A DNA stretch of 8,458 nucleotides from an uncultured bacterium (GTDB lineage: Bacteria > Planctomycetota > Phycisphaerae > Phycisphaerales > SM1A02). Every line of letters starts with the position of its first letter. Position 1 is the first letter of the stretch. Position numbers and translations under genes: made by a program. The stretch is taken from the NCBI GenBank assembly GCA_903867275.1, contig CAIPQY010000447.1, positions 1-8,458 of the forward strand, read 5' to 3'. Shown here piece by piece: positions 1 through 5,926 of this stretch. The notes below the pieces were generated by a model. That model had not been told where the DNA came from. It ran no database searches and was given only the letters and a program-made list of their open reading frames with translations.

Positions 1-143
1 AGACACCACAGGCATTCCTCCAGCGATGCACCAAGTCCCACCACGCAGCGCTCGATCGCGGAGCGCAGTTCGCCGGCGCGCGTGCGGAACTGTTCCGCCG
101 CTTCCATCGCCGACAGCGCATCGGTGGGCGCATGCGCGCTCAT
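1..143 (-). CDS. Probable MoxR-family AAA+ ATPase, N-terminal 47 codons only (partial)
   Basis: Only the N-terminus is in the window; the gene runs off the left edge. The 47 visible residues start MSAHAPTDAL and contain a helical stretch ending in AIERCVVGLGASLEECL. This resembles the start of MoxR ATPases, where an 'ai..vivGqe.vveqlL' segment comes just before the Walker A region. The usual Gln after the Gly is Leu here (VVGLG), so the match is not perfect. No Walker motif can be seen because the sequence ends too early. The start is well fixed: ATG at 143-141 overlaps the TGA of the upstream VWA gene as ATGA, and a perfect SD (AAGGAGGT) lies 5 nt upstream. MoxR ATPases typically sit next to VWA-domain genes and are thought to act as chaperones that remodel or load metal onto VWA partners, so the context supports the call. 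Without the neighbours this would be an unassigned fragment. Confidence 0.7.
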   Translation of the reverse strand, partial: MSAHAPTDALSAMEAAEQFRTRAGELRSAIERCVVGLGASLEECLWC

Positions 144-3049
144 GCACCACCTCCTTCGCGGGCGCGGCGCTTGGCGGCGCGCAGACGGCCCATCGGGGAA
201 TCGTCCTGTGGTTCGGGTTCGGCGGAAGGCGCCGGCGCGGCCTCGACCGGCGGCTCCTCCAGGGCGATCGGTGCCGCGGATGCGGCTGGTGTGGCTGCAG
301 AACGCGTGTTTGCGGGCGCGCCGACATCCACGCCGTCGTTCGTGCGCGCGCGCTGTCGCGCCTGCTTCCACGCCGCCGTCACGCGTGCGGCATCGCGAGG
401 CGCCTCGGCTGCGCGTCGCACCGGCCACTCGATCGAGAGTCGACGCACCGCCACATCCACCACGAACAGCGCGGCTGCCAGGAACACGCACAGGTCCCAC
501 GCCTGCCGCATCGATTCAGGCATGGGCATGCCTTGCGTCTCGAACAGATTGGCGTTCGCGTCACCCACCTGCAGCACGCGACCACCGGTGCGACGCGCGA
601 TGGCGGCCATGCGATCGGGATCCGCCTGCGCGGTGCGGAACTCGCGCGGGTACGGCACGCTGACCGAGGCCTGCGTGAACACCGGTCGCGCGGCACCCGT
701 CATGCCGAGCGCCGCGTTCACCAGATACGCGCCGGCCTGATCGACCGCGAAGCGACCGCTCCACCGACCCGCAGCGACCTGCCGAAGCGCCAGCGACTGC
801 ACCGCACCGTCGGGCTGCATCACGCGCGCCTCGGCGGACTGCACGCGCGCGGCGGTGTCGCCGACCGCTTCAACGTCCACGATCGCCTCGTCGCCCTCGA
901 GCCGCGAACGCACCAGCACATCACCCGGCGCGGTGGGACGGAGCATCCATCGCACCATGCCGCCCACGAAGGGCTGGAAGCCTGGCCAGGTCGCCCACGC
1001 CGGCGTCCATCGACCGCCAAGGTCGCTGGTGAAGGCCACGCCGCGACCGAGTCCGTGGTTCCACCAGGCAAGGATCGGGTCGGGCGGATCGCCCGCGCTC
1101 ACCAGGCCGATCTGCGCCGGTTCGCCGCGCGCGCCGGTGAGCACGTAGCCGCGCAATGGAGGCACGGCGCTGATCGAGCGCATCCAGTCGGCCGTGCCGA
1201 TGCGCCTGGGCTCGAACGGCTGGCCTTCCCACACCAGCGAGCGGCGCACCAGCTGCGCCTCCTTGATGAAGATCTGCGGAATCGCCACGCGACTCTGGTC
1301 GTCCTTCACCGCGTAGAAGCGACCGTTGGCCGCCTTCGCGAGCCGCGCGAGCAATCCATCGTTGGAGCCGTCGCCGATCGCGAGCGTGGAAAGGGTGACG
1401 CCTTCAGATGCCATGCGCTGCGCGAGCGCCATGCCCACGCTTGGCTCGCCCATGGTCTGCCCGTCGGTGAGCACGATGGCGTGCTTGGTGGTGGCATGAC
1501 TCTTCGCCAGTTCGACCGCCGCCATCTCGAGCGCGGGGAAGAGATTGGTGCCGCCACCCGACGCGATCGCGCGGATGCGTGCCTCGATGGACGCCATGTC
1601 CTCGCAGGTTGTCAGCGGCACGCTCAGCGCGGCGTCGCCGCTGAAGGCGATCACGGTCACCTCATCGAGCGCCGACAGCGCGCGGATGGCCTTGATCGCC
1701 GCCTCGGCCGCGATCTGCTGCTGCGAGACGCCGGTGCCCGCCACCGGCGACGCCATGCTGCCGGAGCAGTCGATGATCAACGCCAGCGCGCCCGCCGGAA
1801 GCTTGCGCTCCTGCGGCGGATCCATGTCCACCGGCAGCGCCCTGGAGGTTTCGCTGTCCTTCCATCCGCCCGCGCCGAAACTGTGATCGCCACCCACCAT
1901 CATCAGACCGCAGCCCATGCCCTGCACACTGGCGTGCAACGCGCGATCGGTGTCGGCATCCACGCTCCAGCGCGGCACATTCACCAGCACGATGCCCTCG
2001 AAGTCGCCCGAAGCCACGCGCCGGCTCAAGCCTTCGGTGCCGCACACCTCCACATCCAGCTGCGACGCGCGGACGGCCTGCACCAGCGCCTCCACGCCCG
2101 AACCGCCGCCGTCATCCACCACCAGCACGCGCCCCTCGCCCGACACGAAGGTGATCGAACTGCCACGATCGTTCTCCACGATCGCGTTCTGGCGCGCATC
2201 GACCGCCTCGACGAAGGCCTCCACGCGCACCGCACCCGAGCGGTCCACCGGCAGCGGAACGTTGAATGCGTTGGGGCCCGCCTGCAGCTTCACCACCATC
2301 GCGTCCGAGTTGCCGCGCGGATCGAGATCCACCGGCCGATCATCCACGCGCAGCCGCAGACGACCTTCGCATGCCTGCGAGGCTCGCACCACCACGCGCG
2401 CGTCGATCACCTGACCGCGACGCGCACGCGCCGGCGTGCGCAGCGACTCCACCATCACATCGGCCATGTTCGGCGAGGACAGCGTCGCGACGTCCACGGG
2501 GATGCCGAGCGTGGCCGCACGCGCAGCGGCCTCCATGGTGTCGCCCGAGGTGTCCACGCCATCGCTCAGCAGCAGGATGCGGTGCATGGCGTCCGCCGGC
2601 ATCACGGCGATGGCCGCGCGCAGGCCGGCCGCCAGATCCGTGGCGGTGCCGTCGCCGGCGTGGGACGTGATGTCCACCTCACCCGAGCGTGATGGAAGAG
2701 AACGGATCTCGGGCGTCTTCGCCACCGTCACCACGCCGATGCGATCGGCAGGATCGGGGCGATCCTTCGCGCGCTCGGCAAGCCATGCCTGCGCCTGCAC
2801 GCGCTGCGTCGCCGGAACGGAGCGGCTCGCATCCGCCACCACCACGACGCTCACGCCCTCGCCGCGCCGCACGATGGATGGCCGCGCCAACCCGAACGCC
2901 AGCAGCACGATCACCGCCGCGCGCACCACGGCCGCCGCGATGGCGCGACCGCGCCCCAGATGCGCGATGGATCGCCAAGCGAGCCACGCCACGGGCACCA
3001 GCGCCAGCAACAGCACGAGCCACTCAGGTCGCTCGAACGCGAAGCGCAC
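140..3049 (-). CDS. Membrane protein with two VWA domains and a glutamine-amidotransferase-like domain
   Basis: This 969-residue protein begins like BatA-type proteins (MRFAFERPEW, hydrophobic segments at about 10-24 and 36-56). VWA domain 1 covers about 67-200, with a MIDAS metal site D73-x-S75-x-S77, Thr near 135-137 and D163. Residues about 205-300 look like a beta-rich spacer. Residues about 306-410 resemble the class I glutamine-amidotransferase-like fold found in planctomycete VWA proteins, with the GGDHSFGAGGW signature at 386-396. VWA domain 2 covers about 420-600 with a complete MIDAS: D427-x-S429-x-S431, T501 and D529. A second beta-rich region follows, then a transmembrane segment at about 851-867 and a roughly 95-residue charged, Ala/Pro-rich tail ending in KRRAREGGGA. 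The GTG start at 3049 is supported by GGAAGGGG 6 nt upstream. The gene lies 36 nt after the coiled-coil gene and overlaps the MoxR-like gene by 4 nt, so it is probably the VWA partner of that ATPase. Substrate unknown. Confidence 0.93.
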   Translation of the reverse strand: MRFAFERPEWLVLLLALVPVAWLAWRSIAHLGRGRAIAAAVVRAAVIVLLAFGLARPSIVRRGEGVSVVVVADASRSVPATQRVQAQAWLAERAKDRPDPADRIGVVTVAKTPEIRSLPSRSGEVDITSHAGDGTATDLAAGLRAAIAVMPADAMHRILLLSDGVDTSGDTMEAAARAATLGIPVDVATLSSPNMADVMVESLRTPARARRGQVIDARVVVRASQACEGRLRLRVDDRPVDLDPRGNSDAMVVKLQAGPNAFNVPLPVDRSGAVRVEAFVEAVDARQNAIVENDRGSSITFVSGEGRVLVVDDGGGSGVEALVQAVRASQLDVEVCGTEGLSRRVASGDFEGIVLVNVPRWSVDADTDRALHASVQGMGCGLMMVGGDHSFGAGGWKDSETSRALPVDMDPPQERKLPAGALALIIDCSGSMASPVAGTGVSQQQIAAEAAIKAIRALSALDEVTVIAFSGDAALSVPLTTCEDMASIEARIRAIASGGGTNLFPALEMAAVELAKSHATTKHAIVLTDGQTMGEPSVGMALAQRMASEGVTLSTLAIGDGSNDGLLARLAKAANGRFYAVKDDQSRVAIPQIFIKEAQLVRRSLVWEGQPFEPRRIGTADWMRSISAVPPLRGYVLTGARGEPAQIGLVSAGDPPDPILAWWNHGLGRGVAFTSDLGGRWTPAWATWPGFQPFVGGMVRWMLRPTAPGDVLVRSRLEGDEAIVDVEAVGDTAARVQSAEARVMQPDGAVQSLALRQVAAGRWSGRFAVDQAGAYLVNAALGMTGAARPVFTQASVSVPYPREFRTAQADPDRMAAIARRTGGRVLQVGDANANLFETQGMPMPESMRQAWDLCVFLAAALFVVDVAVRRLSIEWPVRRAAEAPRDAARVTAAWKQARQRARTNDGVDVGAPANTRSAATPAASAAPIALEEPPVEAAPAPSAEPEPQDDSPMGRLRAAKRRAREGGGA
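149..156 (-). promoter_or_regulatory. Perfect Shine-Dalgarno AAGGAGGT for the MoxR-like gene
   Basis: On the minus strand AAGGAGGT ends 5 nt before the ATG at 143. It lies inside the last codons of the VWA gene (Arg-Glu-Gly-Gly-Gly-Ala-stop). Together with the ATGA overlap it fixes the start of the downstream gene and suggests strong, coupled translation. Confidence 0.85.
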
Positions 3050-3055
3050 GCGCCA

Positions 3056-3063
3056 CCCCTTCC
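3056..3063 (-). promoter_or_regulatory. Shine-Dalgarno GGAAGGGG supporting the GTG start of the VWA gene
   Basis: Purine-rich GGAAGGGG on the minus strand ends 6 nt before GTG at 3049. It lies in the 36-nt gap after the coiled-coil gene. There is no matching ATG in frame nearby, so the GTG is the best start. Confidence 0.75.
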
Positions 3064-3085
3064 CGCACCAACGCAGGGCGCTGCA

Positions 3086-4786
3086 TCATGGGGTTGCACC
3101 ACCGGCCGGCTTCGACGGATCCAGCTGCTTCTTCCACTGCTCGAAGTAGCGCTTGTGCGCGGCCTTCAGGCGACCCGGCACGGGATCCTCCTCGGTGCCC
3201 TCCTCCAGACCCGCTTCCACGCGTGCGGCCACCGCCTTCAGTTGCGGGCTTGAGGCACCCACGGGCGCGGCACCCTGGCCACGCACGAAGTCGCGCGCCA
3301 CGGCATCACCAAGCGGATCGCCGTCGCCTGCGGACTCCTGCTTCTCCGCGAGCTGTCCATCCTTCAACGATTCGGTGCTGCCGTTGATGTTCGGCGCACC
3401 ACCCTTGCCAGCCTTCTGTCCACCCTTGCCGCCGTTTCCGGAGCCCGAACCGCCCGACTTCGCCACTTCCCACGGCATCGACCAGCCCATGCTGGAACCG
3501 TTCTTGCACTCGCCCATCGCCTTCTGCAGCGCGCGCTGCATGGCCTGACTGGAGGCAGCGCGGGAAAGCTGCTTCTGCGCCTCGCCCATCGAGCCGGGCT
3601 TTCCCGAGGACTGCATGCTGTTGCCCAGGTTCTTGCACTGCTCGGCGGCCTTCTGGCTTGCCTGCATCTTCTTCTGCAGCGCCTGCTTCTGCTGCGGCGT
3701 GAGCTGCTGATTCTGCTCGATCGCCTGCTGCGCCTGCTGCGGATTGGAGGCCAACGCGGGATCCATGCCCGCCTCCTTCAACGCCTGCATGGCCCCACGC
3801 TGGTTCGCGGCAAGTTGCTGCAGCGCGTTCGACATCTGGGAGAGCGCCTGCTTCGCCTCGGCGGCCTGCTTCGCGTCGCTGCCCTCGGCCTGCTTGGCCA
3901 ACTGGTCCAGCTGCTTCATGGCTTCCTGCAGATCGCCCGACTTCAACGCCTCGGACAGCGGCTTGGCACTGCCCTCCATTTCGGGAAGCGATGCAAGCAG
4001 GTCCTTCAGACGATCCGCCTGCTGCGAGGATTCGGAATCCAGTGCGCGACCAAGACGCTCCTCGAGCGCCGCGGCGCGAGCTGCCGCATCCGCTTCGCGC
4101 TGGGCCGGATCTCGCGTCGCCATCTCCGACCCACGCGGCTGCTCCATCTGCGCCAGCATGTCCTTCAGCTGTTCACGCGCCTCGGGATTGTCGGAGATGG
4201 TGTCCAGCGCCTTCGCCACACTGGCCTCGGCGGCATCCGCACGCGCCTGCTGCTCGGCCGGCGTGACCGATGCCTCGATGCCCGCGGAAACCACGGGCGC
4301 CGCCACGCGCACCGGCTGCAGCCATGCACACAGCAGAAGCACGGCCGCCACCACCGGAATCCACGGCGTGGATCGCGGCCATCGCAGCGCGAACACGCGA
4401 CGCACCATCGCACGCAGCGCCGGATCACGCGCGGCACGCTCCGCATCCTGCACGGCCGCCTGGGCGAAGGCGTCAGGGCGGTTCTCCAGCGCCAGCGCCG
4501 ATGCGAGTCGCCCCTCCAGACCCAACCGCTCATCGGCCTCCACGGCTGCGCGCAACGCGTTGATCGGCGGATGCAGCTGTGCAAGAAACCACGCCACGGC
4601 CGTTGCGGCGGCCACCAGCATGGCCAGAGCCATCACATCGCCCCGCGCGCCAAACACGCGCGAAAGCACAAGGCCAGGCAACGCGATCGCGAACCCCACG
4701 AGCAGCGCAGGCGATGCCACATCCATCCACCGTTGCACACGAAGGCGGATCTGCACGAGCCTGATCAGGATCGACACCGATCGCAC
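3086..4786 (-). CDS. Membrane-anchored Gln/Ala/Lys-rich coiled-coil protein (DUF4175-like architecture)
   Basis: From the GTG at 4786 the product is 566 residues. It has two hydrophobic segments at about 23-43 and 51-69, a charged helical region (AVEADERLGLEGRLASALAL near 81-100), and a third hydrophobic segment at about 144-158. A long extracytoplasmic-type coiled coil rich in Gln, Ala and Lys then runs from about 175 to 430. A Gly/Ser/Lys-rich linker (about 444-463) follows, and the C-terminus contains VPGRLKAAHKRYFEQWKKQL (537-556). This layout resembles DUF4175-type proteins and the large coiled-coil membrane proteins next to VWA/MoxR genes in planctomycetes; I cannot confirm family membership. 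Start choice: the frame stays open upstream into the divergent gene, and an ATG at 4831-4829 would add 15 residues (MAAWYRRRAAGYPSR). I prefer GTG 4786 because a -10-like TATCCT ends exactly 6 bp before it. No SD is visible at either. It is the first gene of the minus operon and probably forms a scaffold or membrane partner for the VWA protein. Confidence 0.85.
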   Translation of the reverse strand: MRSVSILIRLVQIRLRVQRWMDVASPALLVGFAIALPGLVLSRVFGARGDVMALAMLVAAATAVAWFLAQLHPPINALRAAVEADERLGLEGRLASALALENRPDAFAQAAVQDAERAARDPALRAMVRRVFALRWPRSTPWIPVVAAVLLLCAWLQPVRVAAPVVSAGIEASVTPAEQQARADAAEASVAKALDTISDNPEAREQLKDMLAQMEQPRGSEMATRDPAQREADAAARAAALEERLGRALDSESSQQADRLKDLLASLPEMEGSAKPLSEALKSGDLQEAMKQLDQLAKQAEGSDAKQAAEAKQALSQMSNALQQLAANQRGAMQALKEAGMDPALASNPQQAQQAIEQNQQLTPQQKQALQKKMQASQKAAEQCKNLGNSMQSSGKPGSMGEAQKQLSRAASSQAMQRALQKAMGECKNGSSMGWSMPWEVAKSGGSGSGNGGKGGQKAGKGGAPNINGSTESLKDGQLAEKQESAGDGDPLGDAVARDFVRGQGAAPVGASSPQLKAVAARVEAGLEEGTEEDPVPGRLKAAHKRYFEQWKKQLDPSKPAGGATP

Positions 4787-4805
4787 GCGGGAAGGATAGC
4801 CCGCG
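4786..4805. repeat. Short perfect inverted repeat CGCGGG / CCCGCG around the minus -10
   Basis: Six-base arms at 4786-4791 and 4800-4805 flank an 8-nt centre, AAGGATAG, which contains the minus-strand -10 hexamer. It could be an operator for a dimeric regulator. Short GC arms are frequent by chance in DNA this GC-rich, so this is only a candidate. Confidence 0.3.
4793..4798 (-). promoter_or_regulatory. Putative -10 element TATCCT for the minus-strand operon, leaderless geometry
   Basis: TATCCT on the minus strand occupies -12 to -7 relative to the GTG at 4786, so transcription would be expected to start on or near the first base of that codon. No convincing -35 TTGACA is visible. There is no SD upstream of the GTG, which fits a leaderless mRNA. 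Confidence 0.45.
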
Positions 4806-4817
4806 GCGCGACGGCGA

Positions 4818-4823
4818 TACCAT
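4818..4823 (+). promoter_or_regulatory. Putative -10 element TACCAT for the secreted-protein gene, leaderless geometry
   Basis: TACCAT ends 6 bp before the ATG at 4830, so the predicted transcription start is the A of the start codon. There is no SD upstream. The region 17 bp upstream has no TTGACA-like hexamer and coincides with the -10 of the divergent minus promoter. Confidence 0.5.
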
Positions 4824-4829
4824 GCGGCC

Positions 4830-5597
4830 ATGACGCGAATCATCTGTCTGCTGCTGCTCGCCACCCTCGGAACCGCCGTGCCCGCGATCGCGCAGGACAC
4901 CACCACCGACCGCGTGAAGCAGTTGGAGGAACAGAACAAGTCCCTGCAGCGCGAACTGGACGCGGCCAAGGCTCGCATCCGTGAACTGGAGGGCGGCATG
5001 CGTGCGCCCACGCCACCGCCACCGGCCGCTCGTTCCACGCAGGATCCCGGCTCGGACCCGTGGGGCAACCCCTCCGCCGCGCTGCGCACGCTCGCAAGCA
5101 AGGTGAAGGAAGATCTGCTGTCGAAGGGCCAGTCCATTCCGGACAGCGCCGCCGGCGAGAAGATCATCCAGTCCTACCGACAGCGCGTGACCAAGTGGAT
5201 CGAGACCATGGCCAAGTTCCGCCAGCCGGTGGAGTGGCGCGTGGACGTGAGCGAGGCCATCCTGGTCAGCACCTCGCCACGCGAATTCGAGGTGCGCATG
5301 CACGCGGTGAACGCCGAAGGCGCACACGTGGGCCCGGGCTTCACCGTGAAGTGCGCCGCCACCGCGGCACCCGACCTGACCATCAAGAACGCGCCGGGCG
5401 CCTGGGCACTGAAGGCCGATGTGGTGCCAAGCCTGCAGCTGAATTCCGACCTGACCAGCACCGACCGCACGAACCCCTTCGGCGAAACCCCGCTGATCGC
5501 ACCGCAGCTGCAGTGCCGGCTGGATTACGTGGTGCATGCACTCACGCGCGTGGTGGATGCCACCCCGGTCGCTCCGGCGGCCCCAAACGGCAAGTGA
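4830..5597 (+). CDS. Secreted protein with N-terminal coiled coil, function unknown
   Basis: This 255-residue protein has a classical signal peptide: MTRIICLLLLATLGTAVPAIA, with predicted signal peptidase I cleavage after A21 (AIA-Q). A short coiled coil follows at about 28-56, with hydrophobic heptad positions V29, L32, L39, L43, I50 and L53. A Pro-rich hinge (APTPPPPAA, 59-67) leads to an unrecognised domain at about 80-245. That domain starts with a helical part (KVKEDLLSKGQ, EKIIQSYRQRVTKWIETM) and continues as predicted beta strands. The mature protein has only two cysteines, C175 (VKC) and C229 (LQC), which could form a disulfide after export. The ATG at 4830 directly follows a leaderless-type -10 and gives a complete signal peptide, so the start is well supported. 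The gene is transcribed divergently from the coiled-coil/VWA/MoxR operon, and feoA begins 49 nt downstream with its own promoter. A link to either neighbour is possible but unproven. I do not recognise the family. Confidence 0.85.
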   Translation: MTRIICLLLLATLGTAVPAIAQDTTTDRVKQLEEQNKSLQRELDAAKARIRELEGGMRAPTPPPPAARSTQDPGSDPWGNPSAALRTLASKVKEDLLSKGQSIPDSAAGEKIIQSYRQRVTKWIETMAKFRQPVEWRVDVSEAILVSTSPREFEVRMHAVNAEGAHVGPGFTVKCAATAAPDLTIKNAPGAWALKADVVPSLQLNSDLTSTDRTNPFGETPLIAPQLQCRLDYVVHALTRVVDATPVAPAAPNGK

Positions 5598-5605
5598 ACC
5601 GCGCA

Positions 5606-5634
5606 TTGAACCCGCGACCGCCTCGCCCTACCAT
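5606..5634 (+). promoter_or_regulatory. Promoter of the feo operon: TTGAAC - 17 bp - TACCAT
   Basis: A -35-like TTGAAC (5606-5611) is separated by 17 bp from a -10-like TACCAT (5629-5634). Predicted transcription start is near 5641, giving a leader of only about 6 nt before the feoA ATG at 5647. No SD is visible in front of that ATG. I looked for a Fur box or a DtxR/IdeR-like palindrome between 5598 and 5646 and saw none. Readthrough from the upstream gene also seems possible, because no terminator hairpin is evident in this gap. Confidence 0.6.
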
Positions 5635-5646
5635 CGCCACGGATCC

Positions 5647-5925
5647 ATGACCGACGCCACCCCGCAGCCCGAGCGACCGCGCATTCCGCTGACCCAATTG
5701 GGCCGCGGACAGCGCGCGCGACTGGACGCGGGCTGCATGTCCGGCCTGCCCGAGCATGACCAGTGCCTGCTGCGCGCCATGGGCGTGCATGAGCACTGCG
5801 AACTGCGCGTGTGCAAGCCGGGCGAGCCGTGCATCATTCAGGTGGAGCGCACCAAGGTGGGCCTGAGCGGCCCGGTGGCGAACCAGCTGCTGGTGACGCC
5901 GTGCGACGACCCCGGAGCCTGCTGA
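5647..5925 (+). CDS. feoA: FeoA-domain protein, ferrous iron transport, cysteine-rich
   Basis: This 92-residue cytosolic protein has the SH3-like FeoA domain at about residues 13-85. The pattern runs L-x-x-L-x-x-G-x-x-A near 15-24, then LLRAMGV (41-47, corresponding to the usual 'rrLlelGl'), GEPCIIQVERTKVGLSG (59-75, the 'GdP..i...r..LR' region) and ANQLLVTP at the end. FeoA is thought to bind the inner face of FeoB and modulate its activity. It is directly followed by feoB after 1 nt, which confirms the call. Odd feature: seven cysteines (30, 40, 51, 56, 62, 86 and 92) plus H37, H48 and H50 in a protein where cysteines are normally few. The ATG at 5647 is the only start compatible with the promoter just upstream. 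There is no SD, and the first about 12 residues are a Pro-rich extension before the domain. Confidence 0.92.
   Translation: MTDATPQPERPRIPLTQLGRGQRARLDAGCMSGLPEHDQCLLRAMGVHEHCELRVCKPGEPCIIQVERTKVGLSGPVANQLLVTPCDDPGAC
5914..5917 (+). promoter_or_regulatory. Shine-Dalgarno GGAG for feoB
   Basis: GGAG lies 9 nt before the feoB ATG (5927), inside the last codons of feoA. feoA and feoB are separated by one base (TGA-C-ATG), so translation is probably coupled. Confidence 0.55.
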
Positions 5926-5926
5926 C

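Noticed and set aside
26..2692. An 888-codon open frame on the plus strand, antisense to the VWA gene
   Set aside because: Its translation is Arg/His/Ala-rich without recognisable domains, as expected for the complement of a GC-rich gene. The minus-strand gene has two complete MIDAS sites and an SD.
4760..4769. Perfect 10-bp palindrome CCTGATCAGG
   Set aside because: It lies inside the coding region of the minus-strand gene just after its start. A single 10-bp palindrome is not enough to call an operator.
3815..4984. A 389-codon plus-strand frame opposite the coiled-coil gene
   Set aside because: Arg/His-rich translation, no SD or domain, and it overlaps both the minus-strand membrane gene and the start of the secreted-protein gene.
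4787..5167. N-terminal extension of the minus-strand coiled-coil protein up to 5167, or to the ATG at 4831-4829
   Set aside because: The extension to 5167 runs antisense through the signal peptide and coil of the divergent gene and looks like shadow sequence. The ATG at 4831 would share its CATG with the opposite start codon; it is possible, but the -10 hexamer at 4793-4798 then lies inside the coding region, so GTG 4786 is preferred.
5598..5646. Possible Fur or DtxR operator or intrinsic terminator between the secreted-protein gene and feoA
   Set aside because: No AT-rich Fur-like palindrome, no DtxR-like palindrome and no GC stem followed by a T-run is visible; only the promoter hexamers stand out.
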